Notes: generated by a model from the letters alone, not told the origin. DNA of 64,000 bases from Paenibacillus validus NBRC 15382 (GCF_004000985.1 NZ_BIMH01000007.1:62001-126000); one strand, 5' to 3'; numbered from the stretch's first letter, positions 27,509 to 36,883 are shown. A program made the numbers and translations.

Positions 27509-29038
27509 CTAGCCCAGCTTGAAAGGGTCGCGGCTCTGACCGGATAGCTCCACCCAAACGGACTTCACTTGCGTATACTCCTTGATGGACTCGAGCCCGT
27601 TCTCTCTCCCGATACCGCTCATTTTGTAGCCGCCGAAAGGCGTATTGAAGGAGATGGTGCGATAGGAGTTAATCCAAATCGTGCCGGCGCGCAGGGCGTG
27701 CGCTACCCGGTGTGCCCGCTGAACGTCCTTGGTCCAGATACCGGCTCCCAAGCCGAACGGGCTATCGTTCGCCTGACGTACAATTTCTTCCTCGTCCTTG
27801 GCGGCGATCACGCTGAGCACCGGACCGAAGATTTCCTCCCGGGCCACTCTCATCTTGTTGTTTACGCCCGTAAGGATCGTCGGTTCGATGAAGAAGCCGT
27901 CTTGAAGTTCCGCTTCCGACGGGGCTTTGCCGCCGTAAACCAGCTCGGCGCCCTCTTCCAGACCGATGTTAATGTAGCTCTGCACTTTGTCGAGCTGCTC
28001 CTTGAAGGCGATCGGTCCCATCTCCGTCTCCATCTCCAGCGGGTTACCCAGCTTGATGGAGCGGGCCTTCTCAACAAGCCGCTTGACCAGCTCGTCATGG
28101 ATGGATTCCTGGACAATGAGTCTGGATCCGGCGATGCACGTCTGACCGGTAGCCGCGAAAATACCGGCGACAACCCCGTTGACCACTGCATCGAGGTCCG
28201 CATCATCGAAGACGATATTCGGAGACTTGCCGCCCAGCTCGAGCGTGACCTTGGCGATATGTTCCGCAGCATCCTTCATCACCCGTTTCCCGGTCTCCGT
28301 AGAGCCTGTGAAGGCTATTTTGTCCACGCCAGGATTCCGGACAAGAGCGCTCCCCGTAGTGGCGCCGTAACCGGTTACAACATTGAATACGCCATCCGGG
28401 AAGCCCGCCTCCTGAATAAGCTTCGCGAACTCCAGCGTGGAGGCTGGCGTTTGCTCGGCGGATTTGACTACGAATGTACAGCCCGAAGCAAGCGCTGGCG
28501 CGAGTTTCCAGGTTAACAGAAAGAGCGGCGAGTTCCACGGCATAATGGCGCCGACCACGCCTAAGGGCTCTCTCCTCGTGTAAACGAAGAAATTAGGCTT
28601 GTCGGAAGGAATGGTTTCCCCCTGGATCTTATCCGCGGCGCCTGCGAAGTAGTAGAACCACTCCGACATCGCGCTGAGCTGTCCGCGCGTTTCTCTCAGG
28701 AGCTTGCCATTGTCCATACTCTCGATGGTAGCGAGCTCTTCCGTATGATCCGCAATCAGCTCGGCCAAGCGACGCATAAGCCGCGCTCTCTCCGTCCCGG
28801 TCATCTTCCCCCACGGGCCCTCGTCGAATGCCCGGCGAGCGGCATCAACCGCAGCTTCTACATCCTCTGCGTCAGCTTCAGGTACGGTGGCCCAAACTTT
28901 GCCCGTGTAAGGATTAATCGTCTCGAAGGTTTTGCCTGAGCGGGCGTCGACCCACGCTCCCCCGATAAACATCTTGTAGTCACGAACATCGACAGCCTTC
29001 GGTGCCTCGATCAGCTTCATTTTCCCCAACTCGTTCAC
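27509..29038 (-). CDS. NAD(P)-dependent aldehyde dehydrogenase
   Basis: About 509 residues of the ALDH superfamily, betaine-aldehyde/phenylacetaldehyde-like. It has AIMPWNSPLFLLTWKLAPAL, the catalytic glutamate in LELGGKSP and the catalytic cysteine in GQTCIAGSRL. It would oxidise an aldehyde made by the GMC oxidoreductase. The start is uncertain: GTG 29038, TTG 29029 (best spaced behind GAGAGG) or ATG 29020. A good promoter with an operator lies 39-67 bases upstream (29077-29105), so this gene begins its own transcription unit with the GntR gene and those below it. Confidence 0.93.
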   Translation of the reverse strand: MNELGKMKLIEAPKAVDVRDYKMFIGGAWVDARSGKTFETINPYTGKVWATVPEADAEDVEAAVDAARRAFDEGPWGKMTGTERARLMRRLAELIADHTEELATIESMDNGKLLRETRGQLSAMSEWFYYFAGAADKIQGETIPSDKPNFFVYTRREPLGVVGAIMPWNSPLFLLTWKLAPALASGCTFVVKSAEQTPASTLEFAKLIQEAGFPDGVFNVVTGYGATTGSALVRNPGVDKIAFTGSTETGKRVMKDAAEHIAKVTLELGGKSPNIVFDDADLDAVVNGVVAGIFAATGQTCIAGSRLIVQESIHDELVKRLVEKARSIKLGNPLEMETEMGPIAFKEQLDKVQSYINIGLEEGAELVYGGKAPSEAELQDGFFIEPTILTGVNNKMRVAREEIFGPVLSVIAAKDEEEIVRQANDSPFGLGAGIWTKDVQRAHRVAHALRAGTIWINSYRTISFNTPFGGYKMSGIGRENGLESIKEYTQVKSVWVELSGQSRDPFKLG

Positions 29039-29076
29039 CTCTCTCGGTTTAGTGTAAAGGGTGTGTCTTTACTTTA

Positions 29077-29105
29077 ATTGTATACCAATTGAATACCATA
29101 ATCAA
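29077..29105 (-). promoter_or_regulatory. promoter with embedded operator upstream of aldehyde dehydrogenase
   Basis: On the minus strand TTGATT (29100-29105) and TACAAT (29077-29082) are separated by 17 bases. The spacer holds GTATACCAATTGAATACCAT when read on the plus strand (29080-29099). The same 20 bases with one change occur at 35810-35829 in the same position relative to another promoter, so it is very likely a shared operator for the cluster's GntR regulator. Confidence 0.7.
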
Positions 29106-29220
29106 GGAAATTTTGGCAATATTACCACTTCTCTTCGGGTCAAGATTGACCGCCCTTCACTGGTCCAAGCACTGCCGCATGAGGATGAACCCGGCACGCC
29201 GCAGCATGGTCCGGACCTTC

Positions 29221-29928
29221 TCATGGACTTTGCGGGTCTTGGGAATAGGGCCATCCATTCATGTTCAGGAATGCCTTCGTGGTGTGACTGCCATCTTGAG
29301 TCTCGGCCAGCGACTTGGGCCCCTCGAAGCCGATTACTTTCCACCCGATATGATCTTTGTTGCCTCCGTAGACCGGATCTGAATAAAAGCCTTGTCTCGT
29401 ATGAAAGACCAGCGTGTGAAAAAAGTCCAGTCCCTCATCCGAAACGGGCTGATTGGATGGAGGTGCGCCGCCGGCGGTCGAGTCTTCGTCCCCGGCCTCC
29501 GCGTTTATCAGGAACGGCTGTACCGGCGGCTCGCCGGAGAGCGTAAGCAGCACCTCATCCTGCTGCTCTTCGGTCAACGCGATGAACGCTGCGCCGAATT
29601 TCTCCCGGCTTACTTCGTCCAGCTCGCGGACGCCCTCCGTGTACTTATCCTGCATGGCCTGCATGCGCGTAATCCAGGCTTCGAAGTCTTTGCCCGCCAG
29701 CTGCAGGAATCCGCTGCCGTCGGCGTTAGCATAAATGTAGTCGGTACCGGATATGTAGCGGTCAATATACCGCACCACATTCGCTTCTCGCGCGCCCGGG
29801 TCGTGATCGGTGGGAATGATGCGCGCCGTGGCGGCCTCGATGGTCAACCATTGGTGTTCGTCGAAGAACAACCGCTCGTCGGTATTGGCGTCAATCGGGA
29901 GCATCTCCCAGTTGCTTTGGCTAGTCAT
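29221..29928 (-). CDS. gluconate 2-dehydrogenase subunit 3 family protein
   Basis: 235 residues. The family core is seen in TIEAATARIIPTDHDPGARE followed by NVVRYIDRYISG. These proteins are small partner subunits of GMC-type membrane-associated sugar or alcohol dehydrogenases. No Tat or Sec signal is visible at the N-terminus (MTSQSNWEMLP), so it should be cytoplasmic here, unlike the exported Gram-negative versions. GTAGGAGCG precedes the ATG. It lies 19 bases downstream of the GMC flavoprotein gene and so forms a two-subunit enzyme with it. No cytochrome c subunit is encoded nearby. Confidence 0.9.
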   Translation of the reverse strand: MTSQSNWEMLPIDANTDERLFFDEHQWLTIEAATARIIPTDHDPGAREANVVRYIDRYISGTDYIYANADGSGFLQLAGKDFEAWITRMQAMQDKYTEGVRELDEVSREKFGAAFIALTEEQQDEVLLTLSGEPPVQPFLINAEAGDEDSTAGGAPPSNQPVSDEGLDFFHTLVFHTRQGFYSDPVYGGNKDHIGWKVIGFEGPKSLAETQDGSHTTKAFLNMNGWPYSQDPQSP

Positions 29929-29947
29929 CGCTCCTACACATCCTTTC

Positions 29948-31609
29948 TTATCGTGCCTGAACGGCTACGTCCAGACCTTTGCCGTGCACCTGGGCGATAT
30001 ATTCCGAGCAGCGCCAAGCGTTAGCCATAATCGTAAGCGTCGGATTGACTCCCAGGTTCGGTAAGAAGCTCCCGTCAAGTACGTACAGGTTGTCGACGTC
30101 ATGCGCCCGGCACCATTTGTTCAACACGGACTTCGAGGGGTCGTTACCCATCCGGGCTGTGCCCTGCTCATGGCAGGTGTTGCCGTTAATGCCATCCATG
30201 TACACGGGGATGGTCTTGCTCGCGCCGGCCGCTTTCAATATCTCGATGTTCTTATCGACCTGCCAGTTCCCTTGACGGATGTCATTAGGGTGAGCGGTAT
30301 GCGTTATTCGTGCGACCGGGAGTCCCCAGGCATCCTTAACCTCCGGATCCAGTTCAACCCTGTTGGTCTCCCGGGGCAGATCGTTAACGAGGACGCCGAT
30401 CTTCATGCTGTGGTTAAACAGCTCCCGGTCTGTGTCCTTGGCCGCCTTGCCCCAGGTCGGCCGTCCTGGAAAGGTCCAGTTCACCGGAAGGCCCAAGCCG
30501 GACGCACAGATCAGCGAACCAAGAATATGTCCCCGGCTTTGATCCGTCTCGTAAAATTCCATGGAAGCTCCATTCACATAAGATCCCGCCCAGCCGTAAA
30601 GCGGGTCGTGAATTTCCTTATCGAACAAGCCGATGGCGAAGATGTACTCATGAAAAGTCACGTTTCTCCCCACTTGACCGCTGCTGTTCGCCAGTCCGTC
30701 CGGAAATAAATTCGACTTGCTCGCAAGCAGCAAGCGTGCCGATTCAATGGCCCCGCAGGCTAGAATCACGATGCTGGCCTCCTGCTCGACCTCGCGTCCG
30801 TTCTCGTCGATATAGATGGCTCCCTTGGCGCGTCCGTCCTTGTGCAGCGTAATTTCGCGGACGTAAGTATCGGGCCGCAGTTCCAGCAGCCCCGTCGAAA
30901 GCGCTTCCGGAACAAACGTATGCAAGGTGCTCGACCTGCCACTTGTCGGGTCGCCGAACTGCTGCACGAACCCGGAGTGGTTAGAAGGCTTTCTTCCTTT
31001 GTGCTCCTTTGTAATTACCGCTTGAGGCATCGGGAATGAATTATAGCCCAGCTTGGAGCATGCCTCGTGAAACACCTTCCCGTAAGGGGACAACGGCATC
31101 GGCGGGCAAGGGTACTCTTTGCTGCGCGGTGCCTCGTACTTATTCAAGCCGCCCTTCCCGGATACGCCGAACTCCCACTCCACCTTGGTGTAATACGGCT
31201 CGAGCTCTTCGTAGGTAATAGGCCAATCGGCAAGGCTGGCGCCCGGGACATCTCCGTGCAAGGTATGAAGCATGAAATCCGACTTCGCAGCGCGCGGGAA
31301 CCACCCGCTCATATGTACAGTTCCTCCGCCCACCAGGTTGGGAGTCGGCGAGAACCTGCGAACCACCGTTTGGGCGTTCTCATCGGGCCGGTAAGTACGC
31401 GGTTTTAATTTCTCGTCCGGCCAAATGTAGTTCCGGTTGAGGAATTTCAGTTCATCCCCGGAGAATTGCTCGGGCTTCAACCATGGACCGCGTTCCAACG
31501 CTACGACCTTCAGACCGGACTCGGTCAAAACCTTGGCCGCCGTTGCGCCGGTTGCTCCTGTTCCAATGATGAGGACGTCGACTGGATCTGGCTTATGAGC
31601 GTAATTCAT
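29948..31609 (-). CDS. GMC-family FAD-dependent oxidoreductase (sugar/alcohol dehydrogenase large subunit)
   Basis: 553 residues. The FAD-binding Rossmann motif is VLIIGTGATGATAAKVL near residue 12, then VGGGTVHMSGW. The C-terminal GMC region holds the catalytic pattern: NGNTCHEQGTARMG and VDNLYVLDGSFLPNLGVNPTLTI. It oxidises a hydroxyl of a sugar, sugar acid or alcohol. With the subunit-3 gene just downstream it resembles gluconate 2-dehydrogenase without a cytochrome. GGAGGGTACGAAG precedes the ATG. Electrons may pass to a quinone or another carrier; this is not clear from the genes. Confidence 0.93.
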   Translation of the reverse strand: MNYAHKPDPVDVLIIGTGATGATAAKVLTESGLKVVALERGPWLKPEQFSGDELKFLNRNYIWPDEKLKPRTYRPDENAQTVVRRFSPTPNLVGGGTVHMSGWFPRAAKSDFMLHTLHGDVPGASLADWPITYEELEPYYTKVEWEFGVSGKGGLNKYEAPRSKEYPCPPMPLSPYGKVFHEACSKLGYNSFPMPQAVITKEHKGRKPSNHSGFVQQFGDPTSGRSSTLHTFVPEALSTGLLELRPDTYVREITLHKDGRAKGAIYIDENGREVEQEASIVILACGAIESARLLLASKSNLFPDGLANSSGQVGRNVTFHEYIFAIGLFDKEIHDPLYGWAGSYVNGASMEFYETDQSRGHILGSLICASGLGLPVNWTFPGRPTWGKAAKDTDRELFNHSMKIGVLVNDLPRETNRVELDPEVKDAWGLPVARITHTAHPNDIRQGNWQVDKNIEILKAAGASKTIPVYMDGINGNTCHEQGTARMGNDPSKSVLNKWCRAHDVDNLYVLDGSFLPNLGVNPTLTIMANAWRCSEYIAQVHGKGLDVAVQAR

Positions 31610-31751
31610 ACTTCGTACCCTCCCTAATTTATGTACAATATAAATTCTCTGGCAGGTTATCCTTTTCCTTCTTCTTTTTTGTAATCGGTTTCATCCGTTC
31701 TTGACGAATGCTGCCGAACCGGGATAGTGAATCTGTGCTCTCGCTTTCACC

Positions 31752-32783
31752 TCAACGCCGAAACCATTTAATCAGTTTATTAAGCCGTTTGGGACCTTCC
31801 CCGCCGGTAAAGAATACGGCGATGAGAATGACCAATCCCAGCACGATCAGTTGGGGCTCCGGCAGGATGCCGACCAGGTTCATGATGTTGGAAATGATGC
31901 CGATGAGGAGACCGCCTATAACGGCGCTGATCGGATTGCCGGTCCCGCCGAAGAGCGACGTCCCTCCGACTACCGCGGAAGCGATGGCATTGAGCTCATA
32001 TCCCTTGGCGAGCAGCGAGCTGCCCTGCTGAAGCTGGGCGGCCAGGATGAGTCCCGCCAGACCTGAGAACAGTCCGGATATGACATAGGTGGTGATCAGA
32101 TTGCGATTGACGGGCAGCCCTGAGAGACGGGCGGCTTCGGGGTTGCCGCCGATGGCGTACAGCTGGCGGCCGAAGGTTGTATATTTCATAATAAAGGCAG
32201 TGACGAGCATCACCACAATAACCAGAATGACGGAGTTCGGTATTCCCAGGAGACTTCCTGTAAATAGCTTCAGGTAGGTTGGATTGGAGACCTCAATCAG
32301 GGTGCCGACTTGAATGAGATACGCAACCCCTCGGGCGATGCTGAGCATGGCGAAGGTGGCAATGAAGGGTGTAATGCCCCCGTAAACGACAGCAATGCCG
32401 TTGATCAAACCCGCTGCAGCGCATACGGCCAAGGTTAACGCAATGACGATCGGAATCGGCAGCCCCTGCCGCAGCAGGACAGCGACCATCACCGTTCCCA
32501 GAGCGGCAATCGAACCGACCGACAAGTCAATGCCGCGTGTGACAATGACTTTGAACTGACCGATCGCCAGGATCGAAACAACAACTCCAGTCACGATGAT
32601 GTTCTCGATATTGCGGCCGGTCAAAAAATAGGGCGAGGCGATCGCTCCTGCCACCACAGCCAGACCCAAGAAAATAACGAGGTAGCTTCGCTTGATGAGA
32701 TCGACGATGCCGGATGAAGCGAACAGCGGCCCCCGCGATACCACCGACGTCTCTTCCTTACTGGACTTATTCAGCGTCTGCAT
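31752..32783 (-). CDS. sugar ABC transporter permease (RbsC/CUT2 type), second system
   Basis: 343 residues with the CUT2 permease pattern: VTRGIDLSVGSIAALG, IGGNPEAARLSGLPV and AIASAVVGGTSLFGGTGN. It has about ten hydrophobic segments. The ATG at 32783 follows AAGGTGGGG at good spacing; a GTG at 32795 overlaps that site. It lies 32 bases downstream of its ATPase gene, and the GMC oxidoreductase gene follows after 142 bases, so uptake and the first oxidation are probably coexpressed. Substrate unknown; the enzymes nearby suggest a sugar or sugar acid. Confidence 0.94.
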   Translation of the reverse strand: MQTLNKSSKEETSVVSRGPLFASSGIVDLIKRSYLVIFLGLAVVAGAIASPYFLTGRNIENIIVTGVVVSILAIGQFKVIVTRGIDLSVGSIAALGTVMVAVLLRQGLPIPIVIALTLAVCAAAGLINGIAVVYGGITPFIATFAMLSIARGVAYLIQVGTLIEVSNPTYLKLFTGSLLGIPNSVILVIVVMLVTAFIMKYTTFGRQLYAIGGNPEAARLSGLPVNRNLITTYVISGLFSGLAGLILAAQLQQGSSLLAKGYELNAIASAVVGGTSLFGGTGNPISAVIGGLLIGIISNIMNLVGILPEPQLIVLGLVILIAVFFTGGEGPKRLNKLIKWFRR

Positions 32784-32815
32784 GACTGTCCCCACCTTTC
32801 ACTTGTATTCTTGTA

Positions 32816-34363
32816 TCAGTAGCATTGCGCGATGACCACATCGCCGTGAGGATCCACTTCATCGTGCAAGAACTCGCCAACGATCCGACCTCGGGCGATG
32901 ACTAGAATACGATCGCACATAAGCGTTTCTGGAAGCTCCGAACTCATGAGCAGCACGGATCCTCCCTCACGCACGAACTCCCCGATCAACTTGTAGATCT
33001 CCTCTTTGGCCCCGACATCAATGCCGCGTGTAGGCTCGTCAAAGATCAATATTTTCGTTTGGCTGGCCAACCATTTGGCAAGCACCACTTTCTGCTGGTT
33101 ACCGCCGCTAAGATTCACGACTTTTTGATCCGGACCCCTCATCTTTATGTTCAGCGATAGGCCCAGTTCCCGAGCGCTCTGCTCCTCCCGGTTGCGGTTA
33201 ATCACCGAATAGCGGCTCACATCGGATAAACTGGCCATCGTCACATTCTCAGTTACTGACATATTCAACACAAGGCCCTCGGTTTTGCGGCTTTGCGGAA
33301 GAAGTCCGATCCCTGCGCGGATGGCCTCGCTTGGACTTCGGAGCTTCGTCGGCCGACCGTTGATCGTGATCTTTCCGCTTATCCGTTCGCGTGCGCCGAA
33401 CAGGCAAGCGGCCAACTCCGACTGTCCGCTTCCCACCAAACCCGCCACGCCGAGCACCTCGCCACGGTGAAGCTTGAAGCTTATATCGTGGAGAACGGAG
33501 CCATCATGGAGGTTCTCGACGGAAAGTGCGACATGCCCGGGATCGCCTCCTAGTCCGTAACGGGGCTTCTCGCCTCCCCCCAACGATTCTCCCAAGAGCA
33601 AGCCCCCGAGGTTTCTCCCGATCATCGCCCGGACGATGTCCGCCGGCGTCGTTTGATCAACCTCGTACGTTCCCACCTTGCGGCCGTCGCGCAATACGGT
33701 GATCCGCTGACAGATTTCAAAAACCTCATCCATTCGATGAGAAATATAGATGAATGTCACACCCTGTTTCTGAAGGCTTTTCAGCACCTGGAGCAGACGT
33801 TTAACGTCCTGCGCAGGCAGGGTGGCTGTCGGTTCATCCAAAAGTATGATTGGAGGGCGACCGTGGAGCGTTTTTGCCACATGCAGCACCTTGGCGAGTT
33901 CAACGCCCTGCTGTTGGGCGGTGGTTAACGAGCTGACCGGCTGATTCACATCGATGTTGATGCCGAGCCACTCAAGCGCCTCGCGGGCCCGCTCCCGCAT
34001 CGTTCGCCAATTCAGGACTCCGCCGGCGCCACGCGGTAAGTCGCTGAGAAAAATGTTTTCAGCGATCGAGAGGCCCGGTACGAGGCTGAGCTCCTGATAA
34101 ATAGTGAAGATCCCCTCGCGTTGACTGTCGTGCGGATTGTTGAACCGTACAGGTCTGCCCTCCAGCTCAATCGTGCCGCTATCAGGCCTTTCCACTCCGG
34201 ACACCGCACGGATGATCGTAGATTTTCCGGCGCCGTTTTGGCCGGCCAGACAGTGGATTTCACCCCGGCGAATATCCAGGTTAATACGGTGCAGCACCTG
34301 GATACCGGAGTATGACTTACAGAGCCCTCGAAGGGAGAGAGCCAACTCTTCTTGTTCGACCAT
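32816..34363 (-). CDS. sugar ABC transporter ATP-binding protein (RbsA/CUT2 type), second system
   Basis: 515 residues with two ATPase domains. Walker A GQNGAGKST, Walker B IILLDEPTATL, the degenerate second P-loop GLVGSGQSE, signature LSGGNQQK and [12 protein letters not shown] are present. The last domain reads SSELPETLMCDRILV, one residue shorter than the usual PEVLGMSDR, which may alter its switch region. The ATG at 34363 follows AAAGGAGG; a longer frame to 34474 has no site. It lies between its binding-protein gene and its permease gene. Confidence 0.93.
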   Translation of the reverse strand: MVEQEELALSLRGLCKSYSGIQVLHRINLDIRRGEIHCLAGQNGAGKSTIIRAVSGVERPDSGTIELEGRPVRFNNPHDSQREGIFTIYQELSLVPGLSIAENIFLSDLPRGAGGVLNWRTMRERAREALEWLGINIDVNQPVSSLTTAQQQGVELAKVLHVAKTLHGRPPIILLDEPTATLPAQDVKRLLQVLKSLQKQGVTFIYISHRMDEVFEICQRITVLRDGRKVGTYEVDQTTPADIVRAMIGRNLGGLLLGESLGGGEKPRYGLGGDPGHVALSVENLHDGSVLHDISFKLHRGEVLGVAGLVGSGQSELAACLFGARERISGKITINGRPTKLRSPSEAIRAGIGLLPQSRKTEGLVLNMSVTENVTMASLSDVSRYSVINRNREEQSARELGLSLNIKMRGPDQKVVNLSGGNQQKVVLAKWLASQTKILIFDEPTRGIDVGAKEEIYKLIGEFVREGGSVLLMSSELPETLMCDRILVIARGRIVGEFLHDEVDPHGDVVIAQCY

Positions 34364-34590
34364 TTGACGCTGCCTCCTTTCACATTTGTGAGAGTGCTCG
34401 CTTCGACGAAGGAAGCCTGACACATGATCGGCAGGCTCACCGTCGTCCAGCGAGCGTCCGGCATTCGAAGTCATTGATCCTCTGCCTGTCGTCTTATGCC
34501 TTCTCGACCTCAGCGGTAAACTGCGCTTGTTAACCGTTCGTCATATGGCTTTTCCTGCATCCTGCATGTATGTTCCCGTTCGGGATACTT

Positions 34591-35655
34591 TTATTGAAGT
34601 TTGGTGAGAGATTCTTTGGAATAGTAGTAGCTGATGTTGGGGTCGTAGAACTGTTTGGCGTTTTCTGGGGTGATAAGGACGTTTTCCGTGTATCTGGCTC
34701 CGCCCGGACAGCTCGTCTTGTTCCCCTTGACCGCGTCTATCGCCATCTGAACGGCCGTTGCACCTTGCAGGTACGGCGAGTTCGACACAGTCGCTTGGAG
34801 AGGACCATTCGGTTCGTCCATCATCTTCTTGGCAAGAGCCATAGCGCCATCGTAGGAGACTATAATCACTTTGTCTAGGACGCCGGCTTCCCGCAAGCCT
34901 TGCTCAATGCCGGCGTGCATAACGTCACTCATGCTGAATACCGCTTTCAAATCGGGGTTCGCCGTGGCGATTTGTTGAACCGGTACGCGAGCTTTGTCCG
35001 GCAGCCATTCGCCATAGCGGATAGGAAGGATTTCAATTTTGTGGCCCGGGTTCGCTTCGAAGTAGCCATTGAAGCCTTTGAGGAAGCCCTCTTGCCGTAA
35101 TGCCGTCGTACTTTCGCCGGAGTAGCCGCCAATGACGGCCAGTTTGACCTTCTCGTCTTTACTGTATTTCTGCGCAATTTTTCTCGCTAACTCTTTACCT
35201 GCCGAGGCAGCGGTGTCCAGCTGATCTTCCGCTACGAAACAGTACGACTTCTTCTCAAGCTCTGGGCTAAGACGGGTGTTGACCGCAACGAGAGGGATGC
35301 CCTCTTTCTCCAGTTCATTGACGGTATTCGCTATACCTCGAGGATCAAGCGCATTCACTACAATGCCCTTAGCGCCTCTGCTCATCATGTTCTGAATATC
35401 CGAGTTCTGTTGGACTGCATCTCCTCCAGCGTCTGTTACTAAGATCGTCACACCCTGTTTCTCGGCTTGAGCTTTGGCCCCTTCAATCAGCATCTTATAC
35501 CAATCGCTTCCGGCAATGCGGTGTTGTGAGAAGCCGATGATGAGGTTATCGCCTCCCTTTGTCCCGGACTCACCCGCACTGGACGGTTGGCTGCAACCGT
35601 TGAGAGTTAACGCAATAAGCCCTAAGCCTAACACAGTACGACCCATCTTTTTCAT
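34591..35655 (-). CDS. sugar ABC transporter substrate-binding lipoprotein, second system
   Basis: 354 residues. The signal peptide runs to the lipobox TLNGC, so the mature protein is lipid-anchored. The binding domain has IIGFSQHRIAGSDWYKMLIEG, GAKGIVVNALDPRGI and FSMSDVMHAGIEQGL. It resembles RbsB-like proteins of broad specificity. An internal cysteine in KTSCPGGARYT near residue 315 is unusual for this family. The ATG at 35655 follows AAGGAG. It is the first gene of the cluster, behind the promoter at 35807-35835. Confidence 0.92.
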   Translation of the reverse strand: MKKMGRTVLGLGLIALTLNGCSQPSSAGESGTKGGDNLIIGFSQHRIAGSDWYKMLIEGAKAQAEKQGVTILVTDAGGDAVQQNSDIQNMMSRGAKGIVVNALDPRGIANTVNELEKEGIPLVAVNTRLSPELEKKSYCFVAEDQLDTAASAGKELARKIAQKYSKDEKVKLAVIGGYSGESTTALRQEGFLKGFNGYFEANPGHKIEILPIRYGEWLPDKARVPVQQIATANPDLKAVFSMSDVMHAGIEQGLREAGVLDKVIIVSYDGAMALAKKMMDEPNGPLQATVSNSPYLQGATAVQMAIDAVKGNKTSCPGGARYTENVLITPENAKQFYDPNISYYYSKESLTKLQ

Positions 35656-35806
35656 TTGGACCACACTCCTTTATTCAGTTTTTGTTCCCACATTGACGGC
35701 ATCGGCCAGCTTCCGTTCGATGGCAATTCTACCTAACCGGCATGTTGAGCTCCTCCATCCCGCCTTATTTTTTTCAAGCATTCTGACTTATGTAAGCGTT
35801 GTCACA

Positions 35807-35835
35807 ATAGTATACCAAGTGAATACCATTGTCAA
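35807..35835 (-). promoter_or_regulatory. promoter with embedded operator upstream of the second ABC cluster
   Basis: On the minus strand TTGACA (35830-35835) and TACTAT (35807-35812) have a 17-base spacer. The plus strand reads GTATACCAAGTGAATACCAT at 35810-35829, one base different from the site at 29080-29099. Position and sequence together indicate one regulator for both transcription units, most simply the GntR protein encoded at 26706-27368. Confidence 0.72.
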
Positions 35836-36021
35836 GGCTTGAAAACTATATGTGGAAAGATATATATTTATCTACAAATATCCCAGTTTTTATGCGATAT
35901 TCTCCATCAACCGACTTCAGCACAACTCATTTCCGCCCATTAAGCAGCCGTATCCAATCGCAATTCGCCTGCAGCCCCCTAACCATTTAGCCACGATGCA
36001 ACGAATTCCTGCTGATGGCTA

Positions 36022-36070
36022 TTGATTAACTTCAGATTCTGGTTTATAATATATGTATACAAGTATACGA
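36022..36070 (+). promoter_or_regulatory. promoter and operator of the second GntR gene
   Basis: TTGATT (36022-36027) and TATAAT (36045-36050) with a 17-base spacer, followed by TATATGTATACAAGTATACG at 36050-36069 over the expected transcription start. TGTATACA is shared with the twin site upstream of the FAD oxidoreductase (38475-38510), so the regulator probably controls both itself and that gene. Confidence 0.62.
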
Positions 36071-36119
36071 CTAGAATTTGAGTAATGAAATTATTATAAA
36101 GACCAAAGGAATGAACGAA

Positions 36120-36797
36120 ATGGTTCTACAAGAAGAAATCATGCTGGAAGCGCTTGAAGACTTCCCTGCCTACCTGCCTTTGCGAGAAGTTGTATATCAA
36201 ACCTTAAAGAAGGCGATACTGAACGGAAATTTAAAGCCCGGACAGCTGCTGAGCGAGAATCTGATTGCTAACAAATTATCGGTGAGCCGTACCCCGGTTC
36301 GGGAAGCCCTTCGCAGCTTGGAAAACGAAAATCTGGTTTCCGTACTTTCAGGCCGTAAAGTGATTGTATCGATCCCGACGATTCAGGAAATCGAAGAAAT
36401 CTATGACATACGCTTGATTGTGGAAGCGGAGGCCCTCCGCAAAATTACAGCAGACGACAGCGCAATTATCCAACAGCTGGAAAATTGCGTTACAATGGCG
36501 AAGGTCCACCTTGAAAAGGAAAACTTGCAGGAGCTTCATAAAACCAATTCGGAATTTCATCTCACCATCATTTCCGCCTTACAAAATAACAAATTAAAGC
36601 AGTTTGTCGATTCGCTTCAGGACACCATATCCCGGTACAGCCTGTACTCCAAAACAAACTACAAGCTGGCCCAAGACCTGGAGGATGATCACTCCCAGAT
36701 TCTGACTCATCTCAAGCAAGGCGATAACGAATTGGCGGTTCAAATTTTACGTCAGCATTTCACAACGACCAAGGAAATATTGAAAGCGATGTTCTAA
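36120..36797 (+). CDS. GntR-family regulator (FCD subgroup)
   Basis: About 225 residues. The winged helix has LREVVYQTLKKAILNGNLKPG, with LSVSRTPVREALRSLENENLV as the recognition region. The helical FCD domain follows, with EIEEIYDIRLIVEAEAL, the histidine in NSEFHLTIISAL and DDHSQILTHLKQGD. The ATG at 36120 sits 9 bases after AAAGGA; earlier TTG and ATG codons (36078, 36111) lack a site. It is divergent from the second ABC cluster and convergent with the FAD oxidoreductase, whose promoter carries two copies of the same operator type. It ends at a terminator. Confidence 0.92.
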   Translation: MVLQEEIMLEALEDFPAYLPLREVVYQTLKKAILNGNLKPGQLLSENLIANKLSVSRTPVREALRSLENENLVSVLSGRKVIVSIPTIQEIEEIYDIRLIVEAEALRKITADDSAIIQQLENCVTMAKVHLEKENLQELHKTNSEFHLTIISALQNNKLKQFVDSLQDTISRYSLYSKTNYKLAQDLEDDHSQILTHLKQGDNELAVQILRQHFTTTKEILKAMF

Positions 36798-36847
36798 TAC
36801 AGCGGGCAAATCGTCCGGTTTGAAAAAGACAACAAAGCACCTTCAGC

Positions 36848-36883
36848 AAGGGATCGTCGAGAAAAACTCGAGGGTCCCTTTTT
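36848..36883 (+). terminator. terminator of the GntR gene
   Basis: AAGGGATCGTCGAG and CTCGAGGGTCCCTT form an imperfect 14 bp stem with an AAAAA loop and a following TTT. Confidence 0.65.

Larger units (their letters stand above)
35656..36119. other. 464-base divergent regulatory gap
   Basis: No gene. It holds the minus-strand promoter/operator of the second ABC cluster (35807-35835), the plus-strand promoter of the GntR gene (36022-36050) and a TATACAAGTATAC operator-like site (36050-36070). The AT-rich stretch near 35850-35880 (AGATATATATTTATCT) is a weak palindrome of unknown meaning. Confidence 0.6.
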
